Source: DAOPYE01 sp035352715 (GTDB lineage: Bacteria; Acidobacteriota; Holophagae; Holophagales; Holophagaceae). From it: DNA of 49,043 bases. This document shows, one piece after another, positions 41,397-49,043 of this stretch; position 1 is the first letter of the stretch, and every line of letters begins with the position of its first letter. Position numbers and translations under genes: made by a program. The notes below the pieces were generated by a model. The model ran no database searches, was not told where the DNA came from, and saw only the letters and a list, made by a program, of their open reading frames with translations. The stretch is from positions 1-49,043 of the forward strand of contig DAOPYE010000010.1 of assembly GCA_035352715.1 (NCBI GenBank). The letters run 5' to 3'.

Positions 41397-42851
41397 TCAA
41401 AGGCGTTCCAGCACCGCGGTCAGCAGCTTCCAGAAATTCGCCACCGAGGGAATGCTCACGCGCTCGTCCGGCGTGTGCACATCGAACATGTCGGGGCCGA
41501 TGGAAGCCATCTCCATTCCGGGATACTTCTCGCCGATGAGCCCGCACTCCAGCCCGGCGTGGATGGCGATGATCGCCAGGGGCTTGCCGAACAAGTCCTC
41601 GTTCGTCACCGTCAGCGTCTGGACGAGCGATGCGCCGGGCTCCGGCTTCCAGCCGGGATAAGCGCCCTCCAGGCGCACATCGAAACCGGCCAGGGCGCAG
41701 GCCGCGCCGATGCGCTCTGCCAGCGCGGATTTGGAGGCATCGATGGAGCTTCGGCTCAGGAAGACCGCTTCCACGACGCCATTCTTCGTATCCACCACGC
41801 CCAGATTGGTGGAGGTCTGAACCAGGCCCGGGATATCGGGGCTCATGGATTCCACGCCGTGCGGCGCGGCCAACAGCAGGCCTAGGATGGCGGACGCGTC
41901 CTGCGGGCAGACGATCTGCGCATCCGCTGCCTCAGCGGGCTCCAGCTTCAGGGCCAGATTGGGATCAAACGCGCCGAACGCGGCCCGCCAGTGGGCTTCG
42001 TGGCGAGCCAGCTCCGCCTTCACCGCCCCTTCCCGCGCGGGATCCAGGAACACCAGGGCCGAGGCCTCGCGGGGGATGGCGTTGCGCTTGTTGCCGCCCC
42101 TGACGGCGGACAGTTCGAAGGCGCACCCGGACCGCAAGGCATTGAGCACCTGCGCCAGGATGCGGATGGCGTTGCCGCGACCCCCGTTGATATCGATGCC
42201 GGAATGTCCGCCGCGCAGCCCCGAGACCTTGATGCGATAAGGCTTGGCGCCAGGCGCGGGGGCAGCCAGCGTCAGCGCGCGCGTGGCGATGGCATCCACG
42301 CCGCCCGCGCAGCCGATGGTGACAAAGCCTTCCTCCTCGCTATCGAGGTTCAACAGGTACTTCGCCTTCAGCCATCCCGCCTTCAGATTGGCGGCGCCGG
42401 TCAGGCCCGTTTCTTCGTCGATGGTGATCAGCACCTCGATGGGCCCGTGGGCCACATCCTTCGAGGCGATCACGGCCAGGGCCGCCGCCACGCCGATGCC
42501 GTTATCCGCCCCCAGCGTCGTTCCGGTCGCCTTCACGAAATCCCCGTCCCGCCGCACGGCGATCGGGTCCTTCGCAAAATCGTGGATCGTCCCTTCGTTC
42601 TTTTCGCACACCATGTCGGCGTGGGCCTGCAGCGCGGTGACGGGGTGATACTCGCGGCCGGGCGTGGCCGCCTTGCGGATCAGCACGTTGCCGATGGCGT
42701 CGCGCTCCACCTCGCAGCCCAGGGCGCGCCCCTGTTCGGCCACCCAGGCGAGCGCTTCGCCTTCGACCTTGGAGCCGCGCGGAATCCTGGAGAGTTCCAG
42801 AAAGTAGTGCCACAGCAGTTTGGGTTCCAGTTCATCCAGCAAATTTGCCAC
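41397..42851 (-). CDS. pepD: Aminoacyl-histidine dipeptidase (Xaa-His, M20C)
   Basis: 484 residues, the family length. It cleaves dipeptides such as carnosine-like Xaa-His in the cytoplasm. The di-zinc site is visible: LQAHADMVCE (His-x-Asp), TLGADNGIGVAAAL (bridging Asp), DEETGLTGA (catalytic Glu and ligand) and AIHAGLECG (C-terminal His). The start is GTG with GGAGG six bases upstream. It is divergent from the chemotaxis operon. Confidence 0.95.
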   Translation of the reverse strand: MANLLDELEPKLLWHYFLELSRIPRGSKVEGEALAWVAEQGRALGCEVERDAIGNVLIRKAATPGREYHPVTALQAHADMVCEKNEGTIHDFAKDPIAVRRDGDFVKATGTTLGADNGIGVAAALAVIASKDVAHGPIEVLITIDEETGLTGAANLKAGWLKAKYLLNLDSEEEGFVTIGCAGGVDAIATRALTLAAPAPGAKPYRIKVSGLRGGHSGIDINGGRGNAIRILAQVLNALRSGCAFELSAVRGGNKRNAIPREASALVFLDPAREGAVKAELARHEAHWRAAFGAFDPNLALKLEPAEAADAQIVCPQDASAILGLLLAAPHGVESMSPDIPGLVQTSTNLGVVDTKNGVVEAVFLSRSSIDASKSALAERIGAACALAGFDVRLEGAYPGWKPEPGASLVQTLTVTNEDLFGKPLAIIAIHAGLECGLIGEKYPGMEMASIGPDMFDVHTPDERVSIPSVANFWKLLTAVLERL

Positions 42852-42967
42852 GGCGGACCTCCATCGACGGATACGGACGATTGTGAGGCTACCAAAACCG
42901 AAAGCGGTCGGCGTCGTTTGGTGCCCAACATCACCCTGGCCGAATTCGTGCCCGTCACCACCAAAGC

Positions 42968-42994
42968 TAAAGCCACCGCTTTTCTGCCCGATAT
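42968..42994 (+). promoter_or_regulatory. Sigma-28 (FliA)-type promoter
   Basis: TAAAG (42968-42972) in an 8-base -35 element TAAAGCCA, an 11-base spacer and CCCGATAT (42987-42994) as the -10. The consensus is TAAAGTTT-N11-GCCGATAA: spacing is exact, and 5 and 6 of 8 bases match. It lies 59 bases before the first gene of the chemotaxis cluster, as expected for a flagellar-regulon promoter. Confidence 0.7.
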
Positions 42995-43053
42995 TTGAGA
43001 AACGAGTTCATGTCGCCGCTTATCTGCATTTCAAACAAGGAGTTCCTTCAACG

Positions 43054-44217
43054 ATGGCCATTCCACGATCGACCCCCTGGACGGGATGGTTCCAGAACCG
43101 AATTGCGATCCTGTGCGAAGCGGGCGGCCTTGTCGTCCTCTGCGCCTGGTGGGCCAGCGGCTTCTCCTCGCGGGGGTTGCTGGTGGGCCTGGCGGGCGCC
43201 GTGGTTCTGGGCGCCCTGCTCGGGTGGGTAATGAGGGCCTGGAACCCGCCCTCCATCGCCGGGCCCGCAGATGAAGGCGTGGGTCTTGAGGCAGCCACCG
43301 ACCCGGTCCACGGTCTGGAACGGTTCGCCCAGGCCGTGGTTCCTCTGTGGGCCAACCAGACCCTGATCGCCCGCAAGCAGACCGAGGACGCCATCACCGC
43401 CCTGGTGGGGCGCTTTTCCGGCATGCAGTCCCGCATGAAGCAGACGATGGACATGGGACGTTCCGGCACCACCGGGTCCAGCATCCTCCGAGAGACCCTG
43501 GACAATGGCCGGTCCGATCTCGCCATGATCATGGAGGAGATCAAGAAGGGAAAGACGCAGCGGGAACTCTTCCTTGAACGCATCCACACCCTGGCGGGCA
43601 TCACGGATGAACTGAGGCGCATGTCGGAGGAGGTCGCCGCCATCGCCTCCCAGACCAATCTGCTCGCGCTGAACGCCGCCATCGAGGCCGCCCACGCCAA
43701 GGAGATGGGCAAGGGCTTCGCGGTGGTCGCCGAGGAGGTGCTGAAGCTATCCGAACGCTCGGGCCAGACGGGCCGCCTGATCACGGAGCGTGTGAGCTGG
43801 GTGGGCAAGACGCTGCAGGAGGCCGTCGATTCTTCGCTGGCCTTTTCGGCGCACGACGAAAACCTGACGCGCGTCAGCCGCGACATCATCAACCACCTGC
43901 TGTACCGGTTCGATAGCGCGGCCCAGAAGATCCTGGAGGTATCAAACCAGGCGGAAACCATGAGCCGCGAAGTGGACGGCGAGATTTCCGAGACGCTGGT
44001 GCATCTCCAATTCCAGGACCGGGTGAACCAGATCCTCCAGACCATCTCCGAGGACATGGACAAGTTCAGCGCGTGGATTCAGCACCACCCCTCCGAGCTG
44101 GAAGTGGATCGCTGGCTGAAAGAACTGGAGAACACCTATCACACCGAAGAACAGCACGCCCTTCATCACGGCGATCGCGCTGGAAGTCCCAGCGATTCAG
44201 ACGTCACCTTCTTTTGA
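43054..44217 (+). CDS. MCP-like signalling protein without a sensor domain
   Basis: 387 residues. Two close membrane helices (about 17-57) with almost no periplasmic loop and no HAMP domain are followed by a cytoplasmic coiled coil. The methyl-accepting signalling tip is clear at about 195-235 (AAIASQTNLLALNAAIEAAH, then GKGFAVVAEEV). The C-terminal part has HLQFQDRVNQILQTISEDMD, frequent in MCP-like proteins of this kind. It probably senses an internal or membrane signal and feeds CheA. The start is the ATG at 43054; AAGGAG lies 11 bases upstream, a rather long spacing. First gene after the sigma-28 promoter. Confidence 0.87.
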   Translation: MAIPRSTPWTGWFQNRIAILCEAGGLVVLCAWWASGFSSRGLLVGLAGAVVLGALLGWVMRAWNPPSIAGPADEGVGLEAATDPVHGLERFAQAVVPLWANQTLIARKQTEDAITALVGRFSGMQSRMKQTMDMGRSGTTGSSILRETLDNGRSDLAMIMEEIKKGKTQRELFLERIHTLAGITDELRRMSEEVAAIASQTNLLALNAAIEAAHAKEMGKGFAVVAEEVLKLSERSGQTGRLITERVSWVGKTLQEAVDSSLAFSAHDENLTRVSRDIINHLLYRFDSAAQKILEVSNQAETMSREVDGEISETLVHLQFQDRVNQILQTISEDMDKFSAWIQHHPSELEVDRWLKELENTYHTEEQHALHHGDRAGSPSDSDVTFF

Positions 44218-44225
44218 GTGGATCC

Positions 44226-44594
44226 ATGGCCAAGACCATCATGATCATCGACGACTCAACCAGCCTGCGGCAGGTTGTCCACATCGCGCTGGAAAACGCA
44301 GGCTACGACGTGATCGAAGCCTGCGATGGCAAGGACGCGCTATCCAAGCTCACGGGGCAGAAGATCCATCTCATGATCTGCGACGTGAACATGCCGAACA
44401 TGGATGGCATCACGTTCCTGAAGTCGGTGCGGGAACTGCCCGCCTACAAGTTCACGCCGATCATCATGCTCACGACGGAAGCGGGCGAGGACAAGAAGCG
44501 GGAAGGCCAGGCCGCCGGCGCACGCGCCTGGGTGGTTAAGCCGTTCAAGCCCGAGCAACTGCTCGCCGCGGTGGCGAAGCTCATCCTTCCTTGA
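44226..44594 (+). CDS. cheY: CheY-like chemotaxis response regulator
   Basis: 122 residues, a single receiver domain. All key residues are present: Asp9-Asp10, phospho-acceptor Asp53 (ICDVNMPNMDG), Thr83 and Lys105 (VVKPF). TTEAGEDKKREGQAAGARAW is typical of CheY proteins encoded beside cheA. It should be phosphorylated by CheA and act on the flagellar motor or serve as a phosphate sink. It starts 8 bases after the MCP-like gene. Confidence 0.93.
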   Translation: MAKTIMIIDDSTSLRQVVHIALENAGYDVIEACDGKDALSKLTGQKIHLMICDVNMPNMDGITFLKSVRELPAYKFTPIIMLTTEAGEDKKREGQAAGARAWVVKPFKPEQLLAAVAKLILP

Positions 44595-44620
44595 TCGTCT
44601 CGAAGCCAAACGGGTGATCC

Positions 44621-44947
44621 ATGATCCAGATCCATTCATCCAAACACGAAGGCCGCGTCGTCCTCAAACTCTCGGGCGAACTGACGATCTATGAAGCCTC
44701 GGAAGCCTGGCACGATCTCCACGTCCGCCAGGAGAACCACCCCGATCTGGCGCTGGATCTCTCGGGCGTTGCCAATATCGATACGGCCGGCGTGCAGGTT
44801 CTCTACTGGCTGAAGCGGAATGCCAGGGAGCATGGGCACAGCCTGACCATCCAGCATCACAGCGCCGCAGTGATGGAAGTCTTCGACCAGTTGAATCTTG
44901 CGAGCGCTTTCGAAGATCCCATTCTCCTTTCACCCAGTGGTTCATGA
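44621..44947 (+). CDS. STAS-domain protein (anti-sigma-factor antagonist type)
   Basis: 108 residues, one STAS domain. The phosphorylation loop reads ANIDTAGVQVLYWL, with Thr55 where SpoIIAA proteins usually have Ser (DSSG), so it may be controlled by a serine/threonine kinase, or not phosphorylated. STAS proteins of this type occur in some chemotaxis operons between cheY and cheA; their role there is not settled. No RsbW-like kinase is nearby. It ends 10 bases before cheA. Confidence 0.88.
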   Translation: MIQIHSSKHEGRVVLKLSGELTIYEASEAWHDLHVRQENHPDLALDLSGVANIDTAGVQVLYWLKRNAREHGHSLTIQHHSAAVMEVFDQLNLASAFEDPILLSPSGS

Positions 44948-44957
44948 AGGAGCGGCC

Positions 44958-46070
44958 ATGAATTTCGATCAGGCGAAACAGACGTTCATCATCGAAGCCG
45001 AAGAACTGCTGGCCTCCATGGAAGACGCGCTCCTGGCCGTGGAAGGCGAGGTCGACACTGGCGAATCCATCAATGCGATGTTCCGGGCCGTGCACACCAT
45101 CAAAGGTTCTGCGGGGCTTTTCGGGCTGGACGCCATCGTCCACTTCGCCCACACGGTGGAAAGCGTGCTGGACCGCGTCCGCAGCCATCAGCTGTCCCTG
45201 TCCCGGGAACTGGTCGCGCTGTTCCTGGAATGCCACGATCACCTGGCGCAGTTGATCGGCCAGATTCAGACCAACGAGGAGGAATCCCCCGAAAGCAAGC
45301 AAACCGGCGAGCGTCTGATCTCGCACTTTACGCCCCACCTTGGAACCCAGAGTGCCGATGCCAAGGCGGCTTCCAGCGCCAAGCTGCTCAGCCGACCCGA
45401 GGATCAGGCTTCAGGCGAGTGCTCGGGGCACGACTGCTGGCACCTGTCGCTGCGCTTCAGCCGCGATGCCCTGCGCAATGGCATGGATCCGCTGTCCTTC
45501 GTGCGGTATCTGGAGACCCTCGGGAACCTGGTCCAGCGCACACCGATCCTGGAGGACATCCCCACAGGAGACGCCTTCGATCCTGAAAGCTGCTACTTCG
45601 GCATCGAACTGGATCTGCACTCCGAGGCCAGTCGGCAGACGCTCGAAGATGTCTTCGAATTCGTCCACGAAGGCAGCCATATCCGCATCATCCCTCCCCA
45701 GGCCAAGACCGCCGAGTACGTCCAGCTGATCCGGGAACTGCCGGGCCAGGAGCAGCGCCTGGGACAGATCCTGGTCGCCAGCGGATGCATCACGTCCAAG
45801 GATCTGGAGGAGGCCCTCGGCTCGCAGCGGAAGGAATCGGCGGGAGACCCGCCCAGCAAGGCGCGAAAAATCGGCACGATCCTCGTGGAAGACCAGGCGG
45901 TGCCGCCGCCCGTGGTGGCCGCGGCGCTGGACAAGCAGAAGAAGGCCCAGGAGCGGCAGAGTTCCGAACTGAAGGTCATCAAGGTGGCTGCGGATAAGCT
46001 GGACCGGCTGGTGGATCTGGTGGGCGAGCTGGTGATCGCGGGCGCCGCGGCCCACGCGAGCGCGGCCTAG
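44958..46070 (+). CDS. cheA: CheA, N-terminal part (P1, P2-like and half of P3), ends at in-frame TAG
   Basis: 370 residues. The HPt domain (1-115) has the phosphorylated His46 in AVHTIKGSAGLFG. A middle region holds a domain at about 155-255 and two repeats resembling the GspE N-terminal module (QRLGQILVASGCITSKDLEE and KIGTILVEDQAVPPPVVAAA). The P3 dimerisation helix SSELKVIKVAADKLDRLVDL starts near 335. The frame stops at TAG (46068-46070), in the turn of the P3 hairpin, and continues in the same frame without a gap. On its own this part lacks the ATP-binding domain and cannot act as a kinase. AAGGAG lies before the ATG. Confidence 0.88.
   Translation: MNFDQAKQTFIIEAEELLASMEDALLAVEGEVDTGESINAMFRAVHTIKGSAGLFGLDAIVHFAHTVESVLDRVRSHQLSLSRELVALFLECHDHLAQLIGQIQTNEEESPESKQTGERLISHFTPHLGTQSADAKAASSAKLLSRPEDQASGECSGHDCWHLSLRFSRDALRNGMDPLSFVRYLETLGNLVQRTPILEDIPTGDAFDPESCYFGIELDLHSEASRQTLEDVFEFVHEGSHIRIIPPQAKTAEYVQLIRELPGQEQRLGQILVASGCITSKDLEEALGSQRKESAGDPPSKARKIGTILVEDQAVPPPVVAAALDKQKKAQERQSSELKVIKVAADKLDRLVDLVGELVIAGAAAHASAA
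46068..46070 (+). other. cheA: In-frame amber stop inside cheA
   Basis: The codon is TAG between GCC and ACC. The P3 domain of CheA runs straight across it in one frame: LVGELVIAGAAAHASAA before, and TNNGALIETTAVMNKLV after. A single C-to-T change in CAG (Gln) would create it. TAG is an ordinary stop elsewhere here (ppiD-like, serS, 40.7-kb lipoprotein and MCP genes), so general recoding is unlikely. Confidence 0.85.
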
Positions 46071-46106
46071 ACCAACAACGGCGCGCTGATCGAGACCACG
46101 GCCGTC

Positions 46107-47153
46107 ATGAACAAGCTGGTGGAGGAGATCCGCGACAACGCGCTGAGCCTGCGCATGGTGCAGATCGGCGACACCTTCAGCCGCTTCCGCCGCATCGTGC
46201 GCGATGTGTCGCAGGAGCTGGGCAAGAGCATCGAGTTGGAGGTGCATGGGGCCGAGACGGAGCTGGACAAATCCATCGTCGAGAAGCTCAGCGATCCCCT
46301 GATGCACATCGTCCGCAACGCCATCGACCACGGCATCGAGCCGCTGGAGTTGCGCCGGGAGCGGGGCAAGCCCGACGTGGGCTCGCTGATGCTGAACGCC
46401 TTCCATGAATCCGGCAGCATCGTCATCGAGGTCAGCGACGACGGCGGCGGGCTGAACAAGGACAGGATCCTGGCCAAGGCCATCGAGCGTGGTCTGGTGG
46501 TCGAGGGCGCGTCCCTGAGCGATTCCGAGATCACGAGCCTGATCTTCGAGCCGGGCTTTTCCACGGCTTCGTCGGTGAGCAATCTCTCGGGCCGCGGGGT
46601 CGGCATGGACGTGGTGCGCCGCAACATCGACGAGTTGCGCGGCACCGTCGAGGTGGAATCCTACGAGGGCGCGGGCACGACGCTGCGCATCCGCCTGCCG
46701 TTGACGCTGGCGATCATCGACGGCTTCCGCGTGGGGGTGGAGGACACCTGCTACGTGGTGCCCCTGGAGATGGTGATTGAGTGCCTGGATCTGGGACCCT
46801 TCCTGGAATCCGAGGAGAACCATCTGATCAATCTGCGCGGCGAGGTGCTTCCCTTCCTGCGTCTGCGCGAGATCTTCGGGATTCCTGGCCACGCCGAGCG
46901 CGAGCGGGTCGTGGTGGTGCAGTTCGGCGATATCCGCGCCGGCCTCGTGGTGGACAAGCTGCTGGGCGAGTTCCAGACCGTCATCAAGCCCCTGGGCGAA
47001 CTGTTCCGGCACATCAAGGGCATTGGCGGATCCACCATCCTCGGCTCCGGCGAGGTGGCGCTGATTCTCGACGTCGCCCAGCTCATTCATCTCACGTCTG
47101 AAACCCGAAGATACAAGCCCGTCGGCATTTTGCCGACCCACGCTTCCGCCTAA
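46107..47153 (+). pseudogene. cheA: CheA, C-terminal part (rest of P3, P4 kinase, P5 regulatory)
   Basis: 348 residues from the first ATG after the TAG; the homology begins right at the TAG, so this is the remainder of cheA. It holds the second P3 helix, the P4 ATPase with N-box DPLMHIVRNAIDHGIE, G1 SDDGGGLNK, F-box IFEPGFSTA and G2 GRGVGMDVVRRNI, and the CheW-like P5 domain from about 210. All kinase motifs are intact. No ribosome site precedes the ATG, so efficient independent translation is doubtful. With the upstream part it would be 731 residues (44958-47153), a normal CheA. Confidence 0.8.
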
Positions 47154-47173
47154 CGACTCTTTTGGAGCCCGTA

Positions 47174-48802
47174 ATGTATTGGTACAAGAACCTTCGGCTC
47201 GCCGCCCAGATGATCCTCGCGTTCATCATGGTCGCCCTGATCGCAGGCATTGTGGGGGGCCTTGGCTCCTACAACATCCACAAGGTGGATACCGCAGACA
47301 CCTGGATGTACGAGAAAACGACCGTCCCCCTCGGCCAATTGGCGGTGATCACAGGGAACTTCAACCGCATTCGCGTGAACCTGGCCTCCATCACCTTGTC
47401 CAAGGACGACGCGGAAGCGCAGGGTTACCTCAACCGGATCGCAACGTTTCGCGAAGGACTTGATAAGAACCTGCAGGGGTATTCCAAGGCTCTGGTCGAT
47501 GCTGAGGAGGAGGCCAATTACAAGAAGATGACTGCGGACTGGGAAGCCTTTGTGCCTCTGATTCAGCAGCTCGCCGAACTCAAGCGCGCGGGAAAAAGCG
47601 CAGAAGCCATCGCCTTCCTGAACGGTGACCTCAAGAACAAGGGCACCGCCATCTCCGAAGTCCTGAACAAGATGGTTGAAGGCAACCTGCAGTCCGCCAA
47701 GCAGACTTCCGATAGCAACACGAAGATCGCCAACCAGGCCACCCTGCTGATGAATGTTGCCATTGCGATGGGAATGGTGCTGGCCTTGGTCCTGGGTGTG
47801 CTCGTCACCCGCGTCATCAAGCAGCAGGTGGGCGGCGAACCGAAGGATGCCGCCGAGGTCGCCCGCCGCGTGGCCGCAGGGGATTTGACCGTCGATGTGC
47901 AGCTCCAGGCTGGCGACACGAACAGCATGATGGCCGCCATCAAGGACATGGTCGCGAAACTCTGCAGCATCGTGGGCCAGGTGCAAGAGGCCTCCAGCAT
48001 GCTGGTAGGCGCTTCGGAGCAACTCAGCGCCACCGCCCAGACCCTGAGCCAGGGCGCGTCGGAACAAGCCGCCAGTGTCGAGGAGACATCGGCCTCCATG
48101 GAAGAGATGAGCGCTTCCATTGCCCAGAACAACGAGAACGCCAAGGTCACGGGCGATATCGCCACGCGCACAGCCAAAGACACCGTTGAAGGCGGATCTG
48201 CCGTGCGCGAGACCGTGGGCGCCATGAAGCAGATCGCCCAGAAGATCGCCATCATCGATGAGATCGCCTACCAGACCAATCTGCTGGCCCTCAACGCCGC
48301 CATCGAGGCGGGCCGCGCGGGCGAGCATGGCAAGGGCTTCGCGGTGGTTGCCGCCGAGGTGCGCAAGCTGGCGGAACGCAGCCAGATTGCGGCCCAGGAG
48401 ATCGGGCAGTTGGCCAGCGGCAGCGTGGGTCTGGCGGAACGCGCAGGCGCCCTGCTGGAGAACATCGTGCCCTCCATCCAGAAGACGGCGGATCTGGTGC
48501 AGGAGATCACGGCGGCCTCCGCCGAGCAGAACTCCGGCGCAGGCCAGATCAACGGCGCCATCACGCAGATCAGCCAGGCCGTTCAGCAGAACGCAGCCGC
48601 CAGCGAAGAACTGGCCGCCACCTCCGAAGAGGTCAGCGCCCAGGCCATGGAGCTGCAATCCACCATGGAATTCTTCACACTGGCTGGAGCTTCTTCTTCC
48701 AAGGTGCGTAAGAGCCGCCTCAATCTCGGCCAGAGCAATGCATCAAGCAAACGACTGATAGCCCCCTCCCACCTGGACGAGGACGAATTCACCCGCTTCT
48801 AG
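47174..48802 (+). CDS. Methyl-accepting chemotaxis protein
   Basis: 542 residues. Membrane helix 1 (about 12-33), a periplasmic four-helix-bundle sensor (about 35-188, TVPLGQLAVITGNFNRIRVN), membrane helix 2 (about 190-212), HAMP (about 215-265) and a full signalling domain with tip IDEIAYQTNLLALNAAIEAG and GKGFAVVAAEVRKLAERS. Glu/Gln pairs for methylation flank the tip. No CheR-docking pentapeptide at the C terminus. GGAG lies six bases before the ATG at 47174. The ligand cannot be predicted. Lies between cheA and cheW in one transcript. Confidence 0.93.
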   Translation: MYWYKNLRLAAQMILAFIMVALIAGIVGGLGSYNIHKVDTADTWMYEKTTVPLGQLAVITGNFNRIRVNLASITLSKDDAEAQGYLNRIATFREGLDKNLQGYSKALVDAEEEANYKKMTADWEAFVPLIQQLAELKRAGKSAEAIAFLNGDLKNKGTAISEVLNKMVEGNLQSAKQTSDSNTKIANQATLLMNVAIAMGMVLALVLGVLVTRVIKQQVGGEPKDAAEVARRVAAGDLTVDVQLQAGDTNSMMAAIKDMVAKLCSIVGQVQEASSMLVGASEQLSATAQTLSQGASEQAASVEETSASMEEMSASIAQNNENAKVTGDIATRTAKDTVEGGSAVRETVGAMKQIAQKIAIIDEIAYQTNLLALNAAIEAGRAGEHGKGFAVVAAEVRKLAERSQIAAQEIGQLASGSVGLAERAGALLENIVPSIQKTADLVQEITAASAEQNSGAGQINGAITQISQAVQQNAAASEELAATSEEVSAQAMELQSTMEFFTLAGASSSKVRKSRLNLGQSNASSKRLIAPSHLDEDEFTRF

Positions 48803-48816
48803 CCGCTGGAGAGCCT

Positions 48817-49043
48817 ATGTCCGAATCTTTCAAAATCAACAAACGACAGGCCCAATCGGTAGCGGCTGCGGAGGTCAAAAACCAGTACCTCGCCTTCAGC
48901 CTGGGTGCCGAGACCTTCGCGATGGATATCCGGTCCATCAAGGAAGTCATCCAGTACGCCAGCCTGACGCGGGTTCCCCTGATGCCTTCGTTCCTTCGGG
49001 GCGTCATCAATCTGCGGGGATCGGTGGTGCCCGTCGTCGATCT
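48817..49043 (+). CDS. cheW: CheW coupling protein (partial, cut by window end)
   Basis: The first 75 codons of a CheW-like protein: after a 20-residue polar lead come NQYLAFSLGAETFAMDIRSI, KEVIQYASLTRVPLMPSF and LRGVINLRGSVVPVVDL, the classic CheW SH3-like strands. It links receptors to CheA. GGAGAG lies five bases before the ATG. It starts 14 bases after the MCP stop; the frame is open to the window edge. Confidence 0.92.
   Translation, partial: MSESFKINKRQAQSVAAAEVKNQYLAFSLGAETFAMDIRSIKEVIQYASLTRVPLMPSFLRGVINLRGSVVPVVD

Noticed and set aside
46068..46070. TAG in cheA as a pyrrolysine or recoded codon
   Set aside because: TAG ends several other genes in the window normally, CheA has no known pyrrolysine site, and no pylS, pylT or methylamine genes are visible. 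A nonsense change or a read error is simpler.

Overview
The window is a 49-kb piece of a GC-rich bacterial chromosome, mostly housekeeping genes, packed tightly on both strands and often with 4-base start/stop overlaps. Two large Oar-type TonB-dependent receptors, glutamate- and proline-rich TPR and response-regulator proteins, a Gram-negative envelope and a flagellar-type sigma-28 promoter suggest an Acidobacteriota member, probably the Holophagae/Geothrix side. That placement is inference; no rRNA or other phylogenetic marker RNA is present. I found no tRNA, rRNA, CRISPR array, insertion sequence or phage gene.

Layout. 0.2-2.3 kb (minus): RCK potassium channel, hotdog thioesterase, riboflavin synthase. 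2.4-3.5 kb (plus): two small membrane proteins. 3.5-5.0 kb (minus): amino-acid permease. 5.1-9.4 kb (plus): DUF58 protein, cytidine deaminase, large TPR protein. 9.4-10.9 kb (minus): fmt and def, the N-terminal formyl-methionine pair. 11-12.9 kb (plus): PpiD-like periplasmic foldase. 12.9-15.1 kb (minus): lone peptide-type ABC ATPase and serS. 15.2-21.4 kb (minus): two tandem Oar-like outer-membrane receptors, the second clearly poorer in GC. 21.4-21.8 kb: the only gene-free stretch over 300 bases. 21.8-25.5 kb (minus): a conserved hypothetical, a response regulator with a long acidic linker, and a membrane-anchored hypothetical. 25.5-29.0 kb (plus): CYTH protein, GNAT, PlsC-like acyltransferase, arginase-family ureohydrolase, hypothetical. 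29.0-29.2 kb: a possible structured RNA ending in a strong terminator. 29.1-32.8 kb: lipoprotein, ligA (minus), secreted cyclophilin, cold-shock protein. 32.8-40.6 kb (minus): one long run of glutaredoxin-like gene, mreB, mreC, mreD, mrdA, rodA, aguB, aguA. 40.7-42.9 kb: small lipoprotein and pepD. 43-49 kb (plus): a chemotaxis operon behind a sigma-28 promoter: MCP-like protein, cheY, STAS protein, cheA, MCP, cheW (cut by the window end).

How genes work together. The mre-mrd block encodes the elongasome for rod shape and is followed, with overlapping ends, by the two enzymes that turn agmatine into putrescine. The chemotaxis block holds a receptor, kinase, coupling protein and response regulator. 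Its cheA is interrupted by an in-frame TAG in the P3 dimerisation hairpin; reading through this one codon restores a complete P1-P5 kinase of 731 residues. This is the most striking observation in the window. Also worth a second look are the terminator that covers a lipoprotein start codon, the candidate RNA in front of it, a DUF4190 protein with a pilin-like second half, and a potassium channel with a non-canonical selectivity filter.
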